Below, one piece after another: positions 38,832-49,159 of a stretch of DNA of 64,000 bases. Positions within the stretch are counted from its first letter, which is position 1. Every line of letters starts with the position of its first letter. Under the pieces are notes generated by a model. It had not been told where the DNA came from. It saw nothing but the letters and a program-made list of their open reading frames with translations, and made no database searches. The position numbers were made by a program, and so were the translations under genes. Origin of the DNA: Legionella saoudiensis (lineage in GTDB: Bacteria > Pseudomonadota > Gammaproteobacteria > Legionellales > Legionellaceae); the NCBI RefSeq assembly GCF_001465875.1, contig NZ_LN901324.1, positions 682,001-746,000 on the forward strand. The letters are read 5' to 3'.

Positions 38832-41531
38832 ATGCTGAATACGTTGATCAAGAAAATGTTTGGAAGCCGAAATGAGCGTACATTGCGGCGTATGGAAAAG
38901 GCAGTAATGGCTATTAATGCGTTTGAATCACAGATGCAAGCCTTGACTGATGCCGAGTTAGCACTAAAAACTGCACAGTTTAAAGCCCGTTTTAAGGATG
39001 GAGAAAGTCTTGATGAGTTATTAGCAGAAGCATTTGCTACAGTCCGGGAAGTATCTGTACGTACTTTAGGCTTACGCCATTTTGACGTGCAATTAATTGG
39101 TGGAATGGTATTGCATGAGGGAAATATTGCAGAGATGCGTACCGGGGAGGGTAAAACTCTAGTAGCAACCTTACCTGCTTATTTAAATGCAATTACCGGT
39201 CGGGGCGTGCATGTAGTCACCGTAAATGATTACCTGGCTAAACGTGATAGCCAATGGATGCGTCCTATATTTGAATTTTTAGGTCTGACGGTTGGGGTAA
39301 TTTATCCTGATATGTCTCATAGTGAAAAGCAAGCGGCCTATCTTTGTGATATTGTCTATGGAACCAATAACGAATACGGTTTTGATTACCTGCGCGACAA
39401 TATGGCCTTTAGCTTAACTGATAAGGTGCAGCGAGAACTCAATTTTGCAATCGTGGACGAGGTAGACTCTATTCTTATTGATGAGGCACGGACTCCTTTA
39501 ATTATTTCAGGTGCTGCTGAAGATAGTTCTGAACTTTATATTAAAATTAATAAATTAATCCCTCATCTGAAAAAACAAGAAAGCGAAGAAGCAGGTGATG
39601 GCGATTATACGATTGATGAAAAGCAAAAGCAGGCACATTTAACTGATGCCGGCCATCAACACATTGAAGAGTTATTACTTAAAGCTGGTTTGCTGGAGCA
39701 AGGTGAGAGCCTCTATCATGCCAGTAATATTATGCTGATGCACCATGTTAATGCAGCATTAAAAGCGCATGCGATGTTCCATCGTGATATCGATTACATT
39801 GTAAGCGATAATCAAGTAGTTATTGTTGATGAGCACACTGGGCGTACAATGCCAGGCCGTCGTTGGTCTGAAGGTTTACACCAGGCAGTTGAGGCAAAAG
39901 AGGGTGTAGCGATTCAAAATGAAAACCAAACTTTAGCATCGATTACTTTCCAAAACTTTTTCCGTATGTACAATAAGCTCTCTGGAATGACAGGTACAGC
40001 AGATACGGAAGCCTATGAATTGCAACAAATTTATAACCTTGATGTTGTTGTGATTCCAACTAATAAGCCCATGATGCGTAAAGACGAGGCGGATCTAGTT
40101 TATTTAAATCAAGAGGATAAATTCCAAGCAGTTATTGAGGACGTGCGTGCTTGCGTTGAGCGTAAACAACCTGTCCTAGTTGGTACGGCATCAATTGAAG
40201 CTTCGGAGTTTTTAAGCCAATTACTTAATAAAGCAAAAATTAAGCATCAAGTCTTAAATGCCAAGTTTCATGAGAAAGAAGCACAAATTATTGCTGAAGC
40301 AGGGCGTCCTGGTGCGGTAACCATTGCTACGAATATGGCAGGTCGTGGAACAGACATTGTGTTAGGAGGAAGCTTATCTGCGGATTTAGCACAATTGGGT
40401 GAAGCAGCTACTGCTGAAGAAAAAGAAGAAGCCAAACGTGTATGGCAAAAGCGTCATGAAGAGGTACTTGCGTCGGGTGGTTTAAGAATTATTGGTTCTG
40501 AGCGCCATGAATCACGTCGTATTGATAATCAATTACGTGGTCGTTCTGGCCGTCAAGGGGATGTGGGGAGCAGTCGTTTTTATCTGTCGCTTGAAGATAA
40601 TTTAATGCGTATTTTTGCTTCAGAACGTGTTGCATCCATGATGAGACGTCTGGGAATGAAACCTGGAGAACCAATTGAGCATAGCTTGGTAACTAAGGCG
40701 ATTGAAAATGCACAACGTAAATTAGAAGGCCATCATTTTGATGTCAGAAAGCAGTTGTTGGAATACGATAATGTTGCCAATGATCAGCGGCAAGTTATTT
40801 ATACCCAACGTGCTTCTATTATGGAAATGGCTGACACGGAAGAGGTGGTAACAATGATGCGCGAAGAAGTAATCAACAACCTTGTTGATACTTATATTCC
40901 ACCACAAAGTTTAGAAGATCAGTGGGAGCCTAAAGCTTTAAGCGATGTTTTATCAGAAGAGTTTAAATTAAAAATTCCTTTACTTGAATGGATTGAAGAA
41001 GATCATCATATTCAACCGGAACAAATTAAAGAGCGAATTCTTGATTTGGCAGTATCGCATTATGATGCGAAAGTACAACAAGCTGGCAGACCTGTTATGG
41101 CGCAGTTTGAAAAATCAGTAATCTTACAAACTTTGGATAACCAATGGCGTGAACACTTGGCTGCAATGGATCAATTACGTCAAGGAATTCATTTACGAGG
41201 TTATGCTCAGAAAGATCCGAAGCAAGAGTATAAAAAAGAAGCCTTTTCTTTGTTTACCAGTATGCTGGATAATTTAAAATACGATGTGGTTCGTTTACTT
41301 TCTTCTGTTGAAATTCAAAGTGAGGCTGATGTTGATGCGGTTGAAGAACAGCGCCGCGCCGATCAAGTGAGTAAAATGAGCTTGAATCATGGCGAGTCAT
41401 TTAATGATGATGAACGAGGTTCTCCACAGTCCCAGACATTCAGACGTCAGGAAAAGAAAATAGGACGAAATGATCCTTGCCCATGTGGTTCGGGTAAGAA
41501 ATATAAATCTTGCCATGGTAGTTTGTCGTGA
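38832..41531 (+). CDS. secA: Protein translocase ATPase SecA
   Basis: SecA drives export of proteins through SecYEG. The 899-residue protein has Walker [19 protein letters not shown] (about residue 102), the [19 protein letters not shown]alker B region (about 210), the helicase-like [14 protein letters not shown] (about 505), [20 protein letters not shown] (about 573), and a zinc-binding C-terminus [17 protein letters not shown] that binds SecB. AGAGGA lies upstream of the ATG. The 205-nt gap before it has no recognisable secM-like regulator. mutT overlaps its stop (GTGA), a conserved gene pair. Confidence 0.97.
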   Translation: MLNTLIKKMFGSRNERTLRRMEKAVMAINAFESQMQALTDAELALKTAQFKARFKDGESLDELLAEAFATVREVSVRTLGLRHFDVQLIGGMVLHEGNIAEMRTGEGKTLVATLPAYLNAITGRGVHVVTVNDYLAKRDSQWMRPIFEFLGLTVGVIYPDMSHSEKQAAYLCDIVYGTNNEYGFDYLRDNMAFSLTDKVQRELNFAIVDEVDSILIDEARTPLIISGAAEDSSELYIKINKLIPHLKKQESEEAGDGDYTIDEKQKQAHLTDAGHQHIEELLLKAGLLEQGESLYHASNIMLMHHVNAALKAHAMFHRDIDYIVSDNQVVIVDEHTGRTMPGRRWSEGLHQAVEAKEGVAIQNENQTLASITFQNFFRMYNKLSGMTGTADTEAYELQQIYNLDVVVIPTNKPMMRKDEADLVYLNQEDKFQAVIEDVRACVERKQPVLVGTASIEASEFLSQLLNKAKIKHQVLNAKFHEKEAQIIAEAGRPGAVTIATNMAGRGTDIVLGGSLSADLAQLGEAATAEEKEEAKRVWQKRHEEVLASGGLRIIGSERHESRRIDNQLRGRSGRQGDVGSSRFYLSLEDNLMRIFASERVASMMRRLGMKPGEPIEHSLVTKAIENAQRKLEGHHFDVRKQLLEYDNVANDQRQVIYTQRASIMEMADTEEVVTMMREEVINNLVDTYIPPQSLEDQWEPKALSDVLSEEFKLKIPLLEWIEEDHHIQPEQIKERILDLAVSHYDAKVQQAGRPVMAQFEKSVILQTLDNQWREHLAAMDQLRQGIHLRGYAQKDPKQEYKKEAFSLFTSMLDNLKYDVVRLLSSVEIQSEADVDAVEEQRRADQVSKMSLNHGESFNDDERGSPQSQTFRRQEKKIGRNDPCPCGSGKKYKSCHGSLS

Positions 41532-41917
41532 TTCAAGTTGCTGTAGCCGTTATTGTTGATGAACAGCAGCGTATTTTAGTAACCCAACGACCCCTTCATG
41601 CATCGCATGGAGGGTATTGGGAGTTTCCTGGTGGTAAATTAGAAGCAAATGAACTTGCTGAGCAGGCGCTGATTAGAGAAATAAAGGAAGAAGTTGGCTT
41701 AGATGTGCTTAAGCATGAATTTCTTGGTGAGGTGCACCATCAGTATGCTGAACGGTCAGTGCAATTATTTATTTTCCTTGTAACGCAATTTTCTGGAAGT
41801 CCTTTTTGCATCGAAGGCCAGCTCGCGATGAAATGGATTCATCGCGATGAATTAAATCCTGATGAGTTTCCTGAAGCAAATCGGGAAGTAATGCAACTAA
41901 TTCCTAAGTTAGGATAG
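41528..41917 (+). CDS. mutT: 8-oxo-dGTP diphosphatase MutT
   Basis: A 129-residue Nudix hydrolase that removes 8-oxo-dGTP from the nucleotide pool. The Nudix box is complete: [23 protein letters not shown] (about residues 37-59) with the REIKEE core. The N-terminus [20 protein letters not shown] and YWEFPGGK are typical of MutT. The start is GTG at 41528, overlapping the secA stop as GTGA, so it is likely translationally coupled to secA. Confidence 0.93.
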   Translation: MIQVAVAVIVDEQQRILVTQRPLHASHGGYWEFPGGKLEANELAEQALIREIKEEVGLDVLKHEFLGEVHHQYAERSVQLFIFLVTQFSGSPFCIEGQLAMKWIHRDELNPDEFPEANREVMQLIPKLG

Positions 41918-41950
41918 CTTGTTGGTTTCACCGCACTTAATAAGAGGTAG

Positions 41951-41980
41951 ACTGAGCTGTAAGCCGGTCTTAAGCTCAGT
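41951..41980. terminator. Hairpin between convergent mutT and EEP-family genes
   Basis: ACTGAGCT (41951-41958) and AGCTCAGT (41973-41980) form an 8-bp perfect stem. It lies between convergent genes and overlaps the last codons of the minus-strand gene. No T-run is seen. The stem resembles the one after rluB (12195-12214). Confidence 0.45.
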
Positions 41981-42704
41981 TAAAATCCAAGAACAGTGCT
42001 GCATGATCTGAAACCTCTTCTCTCATCACGCAGAATTGATTAATTTTTATTTCTGGTGAAGTCAGAATATAGTCTGCAAATTTTTCACTCTTTTTATAAT
42101 AACTGGTACGTGTTGACCGTACGTTATTAATAGTAATAAGATTCCTCATGCCTTCTTCGATAATATGCATGCTTTGTGTGTTAGGTCTTAAATTAAAATC
42201 ACCACATAATATTTTAGGCGTGTTAATTGTATCCATAAAATGACGAATACGCAGAGATTGTGCGATGCGATCAGGGGTGTCGCTTTTACCTCGGCCATTC
42301 CAAAGTCCATGCACATTTAAAATTGAATAGGTTTGGTTATTAGATTCACATTCAACCCATTGCATGTTTCGCGAATGATTCTCGCCAATTCCAGGATGGT
42401 ATTTTTTTTGGTGAATATTAATTTCGCCTTCACTTAATATATCAATATTCTTTTTTAGTAACATGGCTATGCCGTAAACATTATCGACTGCAGGCTTAAA
42501 AATCGCATAATGGTCGGGAAGTAGTTTTTGCAGATCTGAGAAAATATTCAAACTCAATTCTCGCTCTTGGCGCGATACAACGCGATGTGCATTGTGATAG
42601 ACCTCTTGCAAGCAAAAGATATCCACATCCTTATGGTGATTCATAAATTTTAATAAGGGGAGTCTTAAATGACCACCCCACAAATTTAATGTAACTAGCT
42701 TCAT
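41976..42704 (-). CDS. Endonuclease/exonuclease/phosphatase-family protein
   Basis: A 242-residue metal-dependent hydrolase of the EEP superfamily, which includes DNA repair nucleases, sphingomyelinases and inositol phosphatases. Catalytic motifs are visible: TLNLWGG at the start, IFCLQEVYHNAH with the metal-binding glutamate (about residue 34), ILCGDFNLRPNT (about 163), and the terminal catalytic SDHAALF. No signal peptide is present, so it should be cytosolic unless exported by another route. The substrate cannot be assigned. The 203-nt gap beyond its start holds nothing I can support. Confidence 0.85.
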   Translation of the reverse strand: MKLVTLNLWGGHLRLPLLKFMNHHKDVDIFCLQEVYHNAHRVVSRQERELSLNIFSDLQKLLPDHYAIFKPAVDNVYGIAMLLKKNIDILSEGEINIHQKKYHPGIGENHSRNMQWVECESNNQTYSILNVHGLWNGRGKSDTPDRIAQSLRIRHFMDTINTPKILCGDFNLRPNTQSMHIIEEGMRNLITINNVRSTRTSYYKKSEKFADYILTSPEIKINQFCVMREEVSDHAALFLDFN

Positions 42705-42907
42705 TAGCCTCTCATGCCTTTGATCTTATTCAATAATCATAGCTATCTAATGAAAGTAATTCTAGAGAATGTTTATATTGTTATTCCTAATTGACATTAA
42801 TAGCGTTTGTGTAATTCTGCCATGAATTAAATTAGAAGTTGGCGGGAACGGGCTGATGCCATTTTTAATTCATATGTGTTGCTTTAATTCTTAGAAGCAT
42901 TGTTTAT

Positions 42908-43501
42908 CTACACTTGCTGGAGGTACTTATGGTGCAGAGCAATAATTTCTGATTTAAGTTTCTCAGTTCCTGCATCATTAATGATGATATCATCCGCATT
43001 TTTTAAACGTAGGTTCGCATCAGGCTGCGCGGCCAAAATGGATAGGGCCTGTTCTTGAGTACAATTATCTCGTTGCATGAGGCGTTCTATTTGTACCTGT
43101 TTGGGAGCTTGAATTAATAAAACCCGGTTAATATAGGGATAAGCTTTTTTATCAATTAATAAAGGAATTTCTACAATACAATAGGGGCTTGTGCTTAAAT
43201 GAACCTGCTCTTTAATCTTTTGGCGAATAAGCGGGTGCAAAAGCTGTTCAAGCCAAGCTCGTTCTAGAGGATTACTGAAAATAATGGCTCTTAATGCCTT
43301 GCGGTTAAGTTCATTATCTTTGTTTAAAATCTCGCTACCATAATGCGCAACAATTTGTGTATAGGCATCTTCCCCTCGCAGAGTAAGGGCGCGCGCTATA
43401 TTATCTGCATTGATTACTTGCATGCCCAATTGTGCAAATATCGTAGCTGCCGTACTTTTACCGCTAGCAATCCCACCGGTTAACCCCACACAATATACCA
43501 T
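42908..43501 (-). CDS. coaE: Dephospho-CoA kinase
   Basis: CoaE phosphorylates dephospho-CoA, the last step of coenzyme A synthesis. The 197-residue protein has the P-loop VGLTGGIASGKSTAATIF (residues 5-22), the DAD-like NADNIARAL motif (about 34), HPLIRQKI (about 89), VEIPLLIDKKAY (about 107) and the lid region QIERLMQRDNCTQEQA. Its start overlaps the stop of the secreted Cys protein by one base, so they probably share a transcript although their functions look unrelated. Confidence 0.95.
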   Translation of the reverse strand: MVYCVGLTGGIASGKSTAATIFAQLGMQVINADNIARALTLRGEDAYTQIVAHYGSEILNKDNELNRKALRAIIFSNPLERAWLEQLLHPLIRQKIKEQVHLSTSPYCIVEIPLLIDKKAYPYINRVLLIQAPKQVQIERLMQRDNCTQEQALSILAAQPDANLRLKNADDIIINDAGTEKLKSEIIALHHKYLQQV

Positions 43502-43938
43502 TAATCTAGCCCGTTTTTATTAACACAAGTAATTAAATTCACATAACAGGTTCCTGGTACGGTGCTTTTTTGGCGACAAAAGTCTTTAGCTGCCAATGCG
43601 GCATCATCGCGTAATGGATAGGGATTACTGCGCCAGACAATAGCGGTACGGTCTAAGGCGGAGCATACCCACATAGGCTCTACACTTACCCCTTGTACGA
43701 ACCGTTCGCAATTATTTCTTCTTATTTTACAGGTAGCAGGTGCGGTACTTCCTTTTTTGCACATATCAAATGCAAAATTCACGGCAACCTTTCGATAAGC
43801 ACTGGCTGCAATCCAGGGTTTGCCAGTTGCATCATAAGTGGTACATTGCCAAAAGTTTCCATTCAATGGTGGTTGTGAAAACGCTGAAACAGAAAAGCTA
43901 AGCAAAAATAAAAAACAGATGCGCCCATAATAATTCAT
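43501..43938 (-). CDS. Secreted two-repeat cysteine protein
   Basis: A 145-residue exported protein with a signal peptide (cleavage near AFSQ, about residue 21). The mature part is an internal duplication: FWQCTTYD...AFDMCKKGSTAPATCKIRRNNC (about 29-78) and MWVCSALD...AKDFCRQKSTVPGTCYVNLITC (about 89-138). Each repeat has the pattern W-x-C, then F-x-x-C-x-(K/R)-x-S-T-x-P-x-T-C, then C, so four cysteines per repeat, likely two disulfides each. I do not know its function. It overlaps both the EAL gene and coaE by a few bases, indicating one operon. Confidence 0.8.
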   Translation of the reverse strand: MNYYGRICFLFLLSFSVSAFSQPPLNGNFWQCTTYDATGKPWIAASAYRKVAVNFAFDMCKKGSTAPATCKIRRNNCERFVQGVSVEPMWVCSALDRTAIVWRSNPYPLRDDAALAAKDFCRQKSTVPGTCYVNLITCVNKNGLD

Positions 43939-45533
43939 TTTTTTTCTCCCTGAAGCAGGCTTTTTAATTGCTCAATGGATAGAGCTTTAGAAAAATACCA
44001 CCCTTGCAATAATTGTACTCCATTCTTGAGTAAATACTCTGCTTGTTCTTTAGTTTCAACACCTTCTGCAATAATAATTAAATTTAATTTTTTAGCCAAA
44101 TCGATGATGGCATCGTTAAGTAATTCGGTAATCGCCTTGGTTCCAATGGCCTGAACATATAATTTATCTATTTTTAAATAACTGAAAGGGAAATGTTGTA
44201 AGTAACTTAAACTAGCATGTCCCGTGCCATAATCATCAATTGCTAGTGAAAATCCCTTATTACACAATTCTTGCATCCTTTGCAGATAAATTTCATTTTG
44301 CGCATCAAATAAATTACGCTCTGTTACTTCAAGTAAGATTTGCGTCGATGCGATTGAATACTCTCGTTGGACCTGATAAAACTTATCAAAAAAATCGGGA
44401 TCAATAAAATGTGCGGCACAAAGGTTGATTGATAAATAAAATAAAGGATTGGCTTTTAAAATATCTTGAATTTCTTTAAAGGTAATTTCAATGAGTTGCA
44501 GGGTTATGGGAATAATTAATCCGGATTCTTCAGCCTCCATAATGAACGAATCGGGCATAATAATTTCACCGTGTTTGGTTTCCCATCGCAATAGTACTTC
44601 CACACTGGTATATCGATTTAGTTTAACATTAAAAATAGGTTGATAGACAGGATAAAACTGCTTTCTTTTGATGGCTTTTCTTAGGGCCCAGGATAAAGAG
44701 GTACGTACACGGATTAAATTTATTAATAGATAATAGGAGAAAGCGGATAAAATTAAAATATTCAACGTAAGTAGAATTTGGTTGTTCCACAAATTGTTAA
44801 ATAGTGTTTGAGGTGGATATATTAGCTTTACAGCGATGCCCTTCATGCTATTAAGGGTTGCACTGGCAACAATTGGTCTGACAATTAAAGGAAATTTGGA
44901 ATTTATAATCTGGTTATATATATGAGATTGTTTTTCTTTACTGGGAATTTTAAGCAAAATTTTTCTATTTTTCTCATTATATAAAATGATAACGTAATGA
45001 TCTTGTCCTATTGGTTTAAGTAAATCTTCAAGCATTGAGGCCATAAAAATTAATTCAATTTGGTAATGACCAATGCTCTTTTTTAATGCATAAATTGGGA
45101 AGTTATAAGTAGGTAACTCCATAGGGCCAATAATTGTTTGTGAAGCTATATCTCCATTTAAAAGGAAACTTTTATTGTAAGGTAAAGTCGAACAAATAAG
45201 GTTATGATCATTATCTTTAATCGCGATAGCTAAAATTTTAGGGTGTGCAATATTTATGTAATCTATATAGGGTAAAAGATCCTCTTTGCACTTTAAATTT
45301 TTTTTTTGAAAAATGGGTAAGGTTTGCAAGCGGGAAAAAGCTTCATTTATTAAACTATCGAGATTATTTGCCGAATTTTGGGCTGCGTTTAATACTTGCG
45401 TATAAACATTAGTAATATGATTTTGCCACATAATATGGGAGCAAATACAAAAAATTGTCAGGGTAAGTATCCCCCAAAACACTGCGAATTGCCTATAAAT
45501 GTAGTGCAAAAAGGGATGCTGCAAGTGGTCCAT
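43935..45533 (-). CDS. Membrane-anchored EAL-domain cyclic-di-GMP phosphodiesterase
   Basis: A 532-residue protein: transmembrane helix (about 16-37), an extracytoplasmic sensor of about 200 residues carrying the CSS pattern (ICSTLPYN near residue 115), a second helix (about 245-270), then a full EAL domain. The signature is EVLLRW rather than EALLRW, but the metal-binding residues are present: glutamate of EVL, N of LSINLCAAHF, E of LLEVTERN, DD of AIDDYGTGHASL, K of LKIDKLYV, and IIAEGVET. It should hydrolyse c-di-GMP, perhaps under redox control of the cysteine sensor. The ATG at 45533 is chosen; the frame extends into bioA. Confidence 0.85.
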   Translation of the reverse strand: MDHLQHPFLHYIYRQFAVFWGILTLTIFCICSHIMWQNHITNVYTQVLNAAQNSANNLDSLINEAFSRLQTLPIFQKKNLKCKEDLLPYIDYINIAHPKILAIAIKDNDHNLICSTLPYNKSFLLNGDIASQTIIGPMELPTYNFPIYALKKSIGHYQIELIFMASMLEDLLKPIGQDHYVIILYNEKNRKILLKIPSKEKQSHIYNQIINSKFPLIVRPIVASATLNSMKGIAVKLIYPPQTLFNNLWNNQILLTLNILILSAFSYYLLINLIRVRTSLSWALRKAIKRKQFYPVYQPIFNVKLNRYTSVEVLLRWETKHGEIIMPDSFIMEAEESGLIIPITLQLIEITFKEIQDILKANPLFYLSINLCAAHFIDPDFFDKFYQVQREYSIASTQILLEVTERNLFDAQNEIYLQRMQELCNKGFSLAIDDYGTGHASLSYLQHFPFSYLKIDKLYVQAIGTKAITELLNDAIIDLAKKLNLIIIAEGVETKEQAEYLLKNGVQLLQGWYFSKALSIEQLKSLLQGEKK

Positions 45534-45544
45534 AATAGTACGTT

Positions 45545-46864
45545 TTATCCATAGGCGTCCTTTATAGAGTTTAGTGTGATTTCTGCTAAATTCCCAATAA
45601 TATCTTTGCTGGTATTTAAGGGAGGTAGCCAATAAAGAGTCTTTCCCATAGGGCGTATTAACGCGCCATGCTCCAATGCCCGCTCGTATATTTTATTCCC
45701 TATACGGCTTGAGGCTTCGGTTGGCTCTAAATCTGCTGCTACGAGAGCGCCTACACCGCGTACATGCGATAATCTACCGGAAACCCGAGCAATCTCCTGC
45801 ATACAGGAAAACATGTAATCACCAAGTGAGCGTGCCTGTTGCAGAATATGTTCCTTATGCATGGTTTTTATCGTGGCCAATGCGGCACAAACTGCTAAGG
45901 AATGACCGCTGTAGGTATGTGAATGTAAAAATGAATGGCCAGAGGTATAGTCATTATAAAAAAGTGCAAATATGGCATTATCAATCATCACACAGCTAAG
46001 AGGGATAGAGCCCGAGGTTAAGCCTTTAGATAAGCAAATTAAATCTGGTTGAATACCCGCATGATCACAGGCCAACCATTCCCCAGTTCGGCAAAGTCCG
46101 GTCATGATTTCATCAGCAATAAGATAAATATCATTTGTTTTGGCCCATAGGGAGAGCCTTTTGAGAAAGTCGGGGCTATAACACAACATACCGCCAGCCC
46201 CTTGTACAATGGGTTCAAAAATAATGGCGCAGGTTTTTTCGGCAAGTGCATTTAATTGCTTTTCTGTTGCAGGCCAATACTCATCACAATTATTCCATAA
46301 AGGATCATTTTTTCCCGAGACATAAGGAATATGCTCAAGGAAATGGCAAGGTACGCCATAGGCTTCATAGGGTGCCTTATAAAGACCTAAATCGCTTGCT
46401 CCCATTGTGGCAAGCGTTTCCCCATGATAACCATTTTTTAGTGCGATAAATTCTTTTTTATGGCTTAAGCCTTTGATTTGATTAGCATGTATTGTTAATT
46501 TTAAAGCAATTTCAACGGCACTTGAGCCGTCACTACCAAAGAATATATGCTGTTTCTGGGTGACGTGCGCTAATTCCTCAGCCAGCTCAACTAAAGCTGG
46601 GTGCGTGGTATTAGCTGCAATAACATGCTCAAAACGATGCAGTTGATTTGTTATTGCCTCAATTATTGCCGGATGACCATGACCTAAAGATTTACACCAC
46701 CAGCTTGAGATTCCATCAATTAGTGGTCCTTTATTAGTATAAAGATAACTGCCTTGGGCACGCTCAACAACAAGAGGAGGAATGGCTTCAAAATCCTTCA
46801 TTTGTGCACAAGGATGCCAAACATGTTTCAGATCACGGCGAATTAATTGTTCTATGTTGACCAT
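45545..46864 (-). CDS. bioA: Adenosylmethionine-8-amino-7-oxononanoate aminotransferase
   Basis: BioA makes 7,8-diaminopelargonate from KAPA with SAM as amino donor. The 439-residue PLP enzyme has HVWHPCAQMKDFEAIPPLVV near the start, DGISSWWCKSLGHGHPAI (about 49), YHGETLATMGASD (about 147), EPIVQGAGGMLCYSP (about 213), LIADEIMTGLCRTGEW (about 241) and the PLP lysine in LICLSKGLTSG (about 272). GTG (46912) and ATG (46906) upstream are in frame, but the ATG at 46864 fits the family. It is divergent from bioB, with a BirA-type operator between or over the start. Confidence 0.94.
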   Translation of the reverse strand: MVNIEQLIRRDLKHVWHPCAQMKDFEAIPPLVVERAQGSYLYTNKGPLIDGISSWWCKSLGHGHPAIIEAITNQLHRFEHVIAANTTHPALVELAEELAHVTQKQHIFFGSDGSSAVEIALKLTIHANQIKGLSHKKEFIALKNGYHGETLATMGASDLGLYKAPYEAYGVPCHFLEHIPYVSGKNDPLWNNCDEYWPATEKQLNALAEKTCAIIFEPIVQGAGGMLCYSPDFLKRLSLWAKTNDIYLIADEIMTGLCRTGEWLACDHAGIQPDLICLSKGLTSGSIPLSCVMIDNAIFALFYNDYTSGHSFLHSHTYSGHSLAVCAALATIKTMHKEHILQQARSLGDYMFSCMQEIARVSGRLSHVRGVGALVAADLEPTEASSRIGNKIYERALEHGALIRPMGKTLYWLPPLNTSKDIIGNLAEITLNSIKDAYG

Positions 46865-46906
46865 TTTAAAAATTTTGGTTGACAAGACGGTGTGCCACTT
46901 TATCAT
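46854..46906 (+). promoter_or_regulatory. bioB promoter with BirA-type operator
   Basis: A sigma70-type promoter TTGACA (46879-46884), 16 nt, TATCAT (46901-46906) points at bioB. Its -35 is inside an imperfect palindrome ATGTTGACC (46854-46862), 14 nt, GGTTGACAA (46877-46885). This resembles the BirA operator (TTGTAAACC, about 14-15 nt, GGTTTACAA): the right half matches 8 of 9 and the left 6 of 9. The left half overlaps the bioA start codon. Binding of biotinyl-AMP-BirA here would block both divergent genes. BirA itself is not in the window. Confidence 0.6.
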
Positions 46907-46936
46907 GTCCACTATGACAAATAATAGGGGTTAATT

Positions 46937-47890
46937 GTGACTCAAAACAAAAAAAAATGGTCAACATCTGAAATTACAGCGCTCTATGAGCAGTCTTTTA
47001 ATGATTTATTAAATCAAGCACATAGCATTCATAGAGAAAATCATGACGCTAATGCGCTTCAGTTTGCTACCTTACTTAGTATCAAAACGGGGGCTTGCCC
47101 AGAAGATTGTGGCTATTGTTCCCAAAGCGGTCATCATCAGACACATGTGGAAAAAGAGAAGTTGATGACTGTTGAAGCAGTGCTAAAAAGTGCCCAAGAA
47201 GCAAAAGATGGTGGGGCGAAACGTTTTTGTATGGGGGCTGCCTGGCGTTGTCCACCCGATAAAGTTATGCCTCAATTACAAGAAATGATTGCTGGTGTTA
47301 AAGCTTTAGGTTTAGAAACCTGCATGACTTTAGGTATGCTCAATAAAGAGCAAGCAAGTTGTCTAAAAGAAGCTGGCCTAGATTATTATAACCATAATAT
47401 TGATACTTCTCCGTCCTATTATGAAAAAGTAGTTACTACACGCAAATTTAGTGAGCGTTTAGAAACTTTAGATAATGTGCGTGAAGCGGGTATTAATGTT
47501 TGCTGTGGTGGAATTTTAGGTTTAGGTGAAACCCGCCAAGATCGCATCGAGTTTTTATTAACTTTAGCCAATATGGATACGCCACCTGAAAGTGTTCCTA
47601 TTAATCGCCTAATTCCAGTTGAGGGAACACCATTGGCAAAGGCTCAGCCTGTTGAGGGTATTGAGTTAGTACGTACTATTGCTACGGCACGTATATTAAT
47701 GCCTAAAAGCGTTATTCGCTTAACTGCAGGGCGTACAGAGATGAGCGATGAGTTGCAAGCTCTTTGTTATTTTGCTGGAGCAAATTCGGTGTTCATTGGC
47801 GATAAGTTATTAACGGAAGATAATCCACAGCGCGCTAAAGATAAGTTGTTATTTAGTAAGTTAGGCTTAACTGAGCTTGTTGAAGCGTAA
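46937..47890 (+). CDS. bioB: Biotin synthase
   Basis: BioB is the radical-SAM enzyme that inserts sulfur into dethiobiotin. The 317-residue protein has the radical-SAM cluster motif [16 protein letters not shown] (about residues 51-66) and later conserved cysteines for the second cluster ([30 protein letters not shown]), plus the terminal arginine region [15 protein letters not shown]. The start is GTG at 46937 with AGGGG upstream. It leads bioB-bioF-bioH-bioD, though a repeat-containing gap of 123 nt separates bioB from bioF. Confidence 0.96.
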   Translation: MTQNKKKWSTSEITALYEQSFNDLLNQAHSIHRENHDANALQFATLLSIKTGACPEDCGYCSQSGHHQTHVEKEKLMTVEAVLKSAQEAKDGGAKRFCMGAAWRCPPDKVMPQLQEMIAGVKALGLETCMTLGMLNKEQASCLKEAGLDYYNHNIDTSPSYYEKVVTTRKFSERLETLDNVREAGINVCCGGILGLGETRQDRIEFLLTLANMDTPPESVPINRLIPVEGTPLAKAQPVEGIELVRTIATARILMPKSVIRLTAGRTEMSDELQALCYFAGANSVFIGDKLLTEDNPQRAKDKLLFSKLGLTELVEA

Positions 47891-47906
47891 GTTATAATTG
47901 TACTGT

Positions 47907-47985
47907 AGCCTAAATGAGCGCGACATAAGACGTAAGCGGTGCAGAAGTTAGGCTTGCGTCCCGTATTATGCTGCGCTAATACGGG
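47907..47985. repeat. Two palindromes between bioB and bioF
   Basis: AGCCTAA (47907-47913) pairs with TTAGGCT (47948-47954), and CCCGTATTA (47960-47968) pairs with TAATACGGG (47977-47985). The second is a GTAGCCCGTATTA-family REP, here in inverted orientation relative to 27851. They may reduce read-through from bioB or stabilise its mRNA. An in-frame extension of bioF back to 47939 runs through this repeat and is not credible. Confidence 0.75.
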
Positions 47986-48013
47986 CTACATTCTTTCAAG
48001 TAATAGAGCAAGA

Positions 48014-49159
48014 ATGTCTTTAAACGAAAAAATAATAAACTACACGCACCAGCTTAAAGAGCAAGGCTTATTGAGGCAGCGAACGGTACTTAAATCAGAG
48101 AACTCGTCATTAGTTCACTTTGATAGTAATGATTATTTATCACTAACCTTAGATAAGCGTATTTCTGCTGCTTACCAGCAAGGGTATTCTTGTTACCCAA
48201 GTGGTAGCGGTGCCTCCATGCTTCTTAGTGGTTACCATGAAAATCATCGTGCAGTAGAGCAGACTTTTGCAAAATTATTAGCCGTAGATGAGTGTATTTT
48301 ATTTTCTTCAGGCTATGCCGCAAATCTTGCCATAACTGCTTTGCTTGGCCGATTAAGGGCACATTGCTTTATCGATAAAGAATTACATGCATCGGCTTAT
48401 GATGGCTTAGCCTTAGCACAAGTTGATTTTACGCGATATTTTCATAATGATTTGGCTGATTTAGCACGCAAGTTACCGAAGCATCCCACAAACTCAGCCT
48501 TGCTTACAGAAGGCATTTTTAGTATGAGCGGACAAATAGCTCCCTTATCGTCTATTTCTGCTTTATGCGTTGAAAATCAAACTGAACTACTGATTGATGA
48601 GGCTCATTCTTTTGGAGTTATTGGAGAACAAGGAAAGGGGGCTGTTGTCTACCATAAGCTAACACAAGATCAGGTTCCTTTGCGCGTCATTCCTTTTGGG
48701 AAAGCATTTGCGGCTCAAGGGGCTATAATTGCAGGAACACATACCTGGATCTCTGCTTTATTACAAGCAGGTCGTTCATTAATTTATTCAACAGCAATTA
48801 GTCCCGCATTAAGTTATGGATTACTAACTACCTTAGATGTCGTGGTTGCTGCAGATGAGCGACGCTTAAAATTAATGCAGTTGATTGGTTTGTTTCGTGA
48901 ACTTATACAAGCTTCGCCTTTCGATTGGGCCGATTCATTGACCCCAATTCAGCAATTACGTTTGGGATGTCCTCATTTGGCTCTACATTATAGTCAGGAG
49001 CTTAAAAAGCAAGGCATTAGCTGTCTGGCGATTCGTCAACCCACTGTAGGTAAAAAAGCAACTGGATTACGCGTTATTTTGAATTATGAGCATACTCCAG
49101 AGCAGATTAAGATTTTATTTAGTAAGTTAAAGACCATTTATGAACATACATCTCAATAA
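48014..49159 (+). CDS. bioF: 8-amino-7-oxononanoate synthase
   Basis: BioF condenses pimeloyl-ACP (or -CoA) with alanine to make KAPA. The 381-residue PLP enzyme shows [14 protein letters not shown] (about residues 36-49), [20 protein letters not shown] (about 72), [16 protein letters not shown] (about 168), [18 protein letters not shown] (about 197) and the PLP lysine in [15 protein letters not shown] (about 233). The ATG at 48014 gives the usual N-terminus; an upstream in-frame start falls in a repeat. bioH overlaps its end by 20 nt. Confidence 0.94.
   Translation: MSLNEKIINYTHQLKEQGLLRQRTVLKSENSSLVHFDSNDYLSLTLDKRISAAYQQGYSCYPSGSGASMLLSGYHENHRAVEQTFAKLLAVDECILFSSGYAANLAITALLGRLRAHCFIDKELHASAYDGLALAQVDFTRYFHNDLADLARKLPKHPTNSALLTEGIFSMSGQIAPLSSISALCVENQTELLIDEAHSFGVIGEQGKGAVVYHKLTQDQVPLRVIPFGKAFAAQGAIIAGTHTWISALLQAGRSLIYSTAISPALSYGLLTTLDVVVAADERRLKLMQLIGLFRELIQASPFDWADSLTPIQQLRLGCPHLALHYSQELKKQGISCLAIRQPTVGKKATGLRVILNYEHTPEQIKILFSKLKTIYEHTSQ

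Noticed and set aside
47939-48013. N-terminal extension of bioF
   Set aside because: It reads through a REP-like palindrome and the extra residues are unlike any BioF; the ATG at 48014 fits the family.
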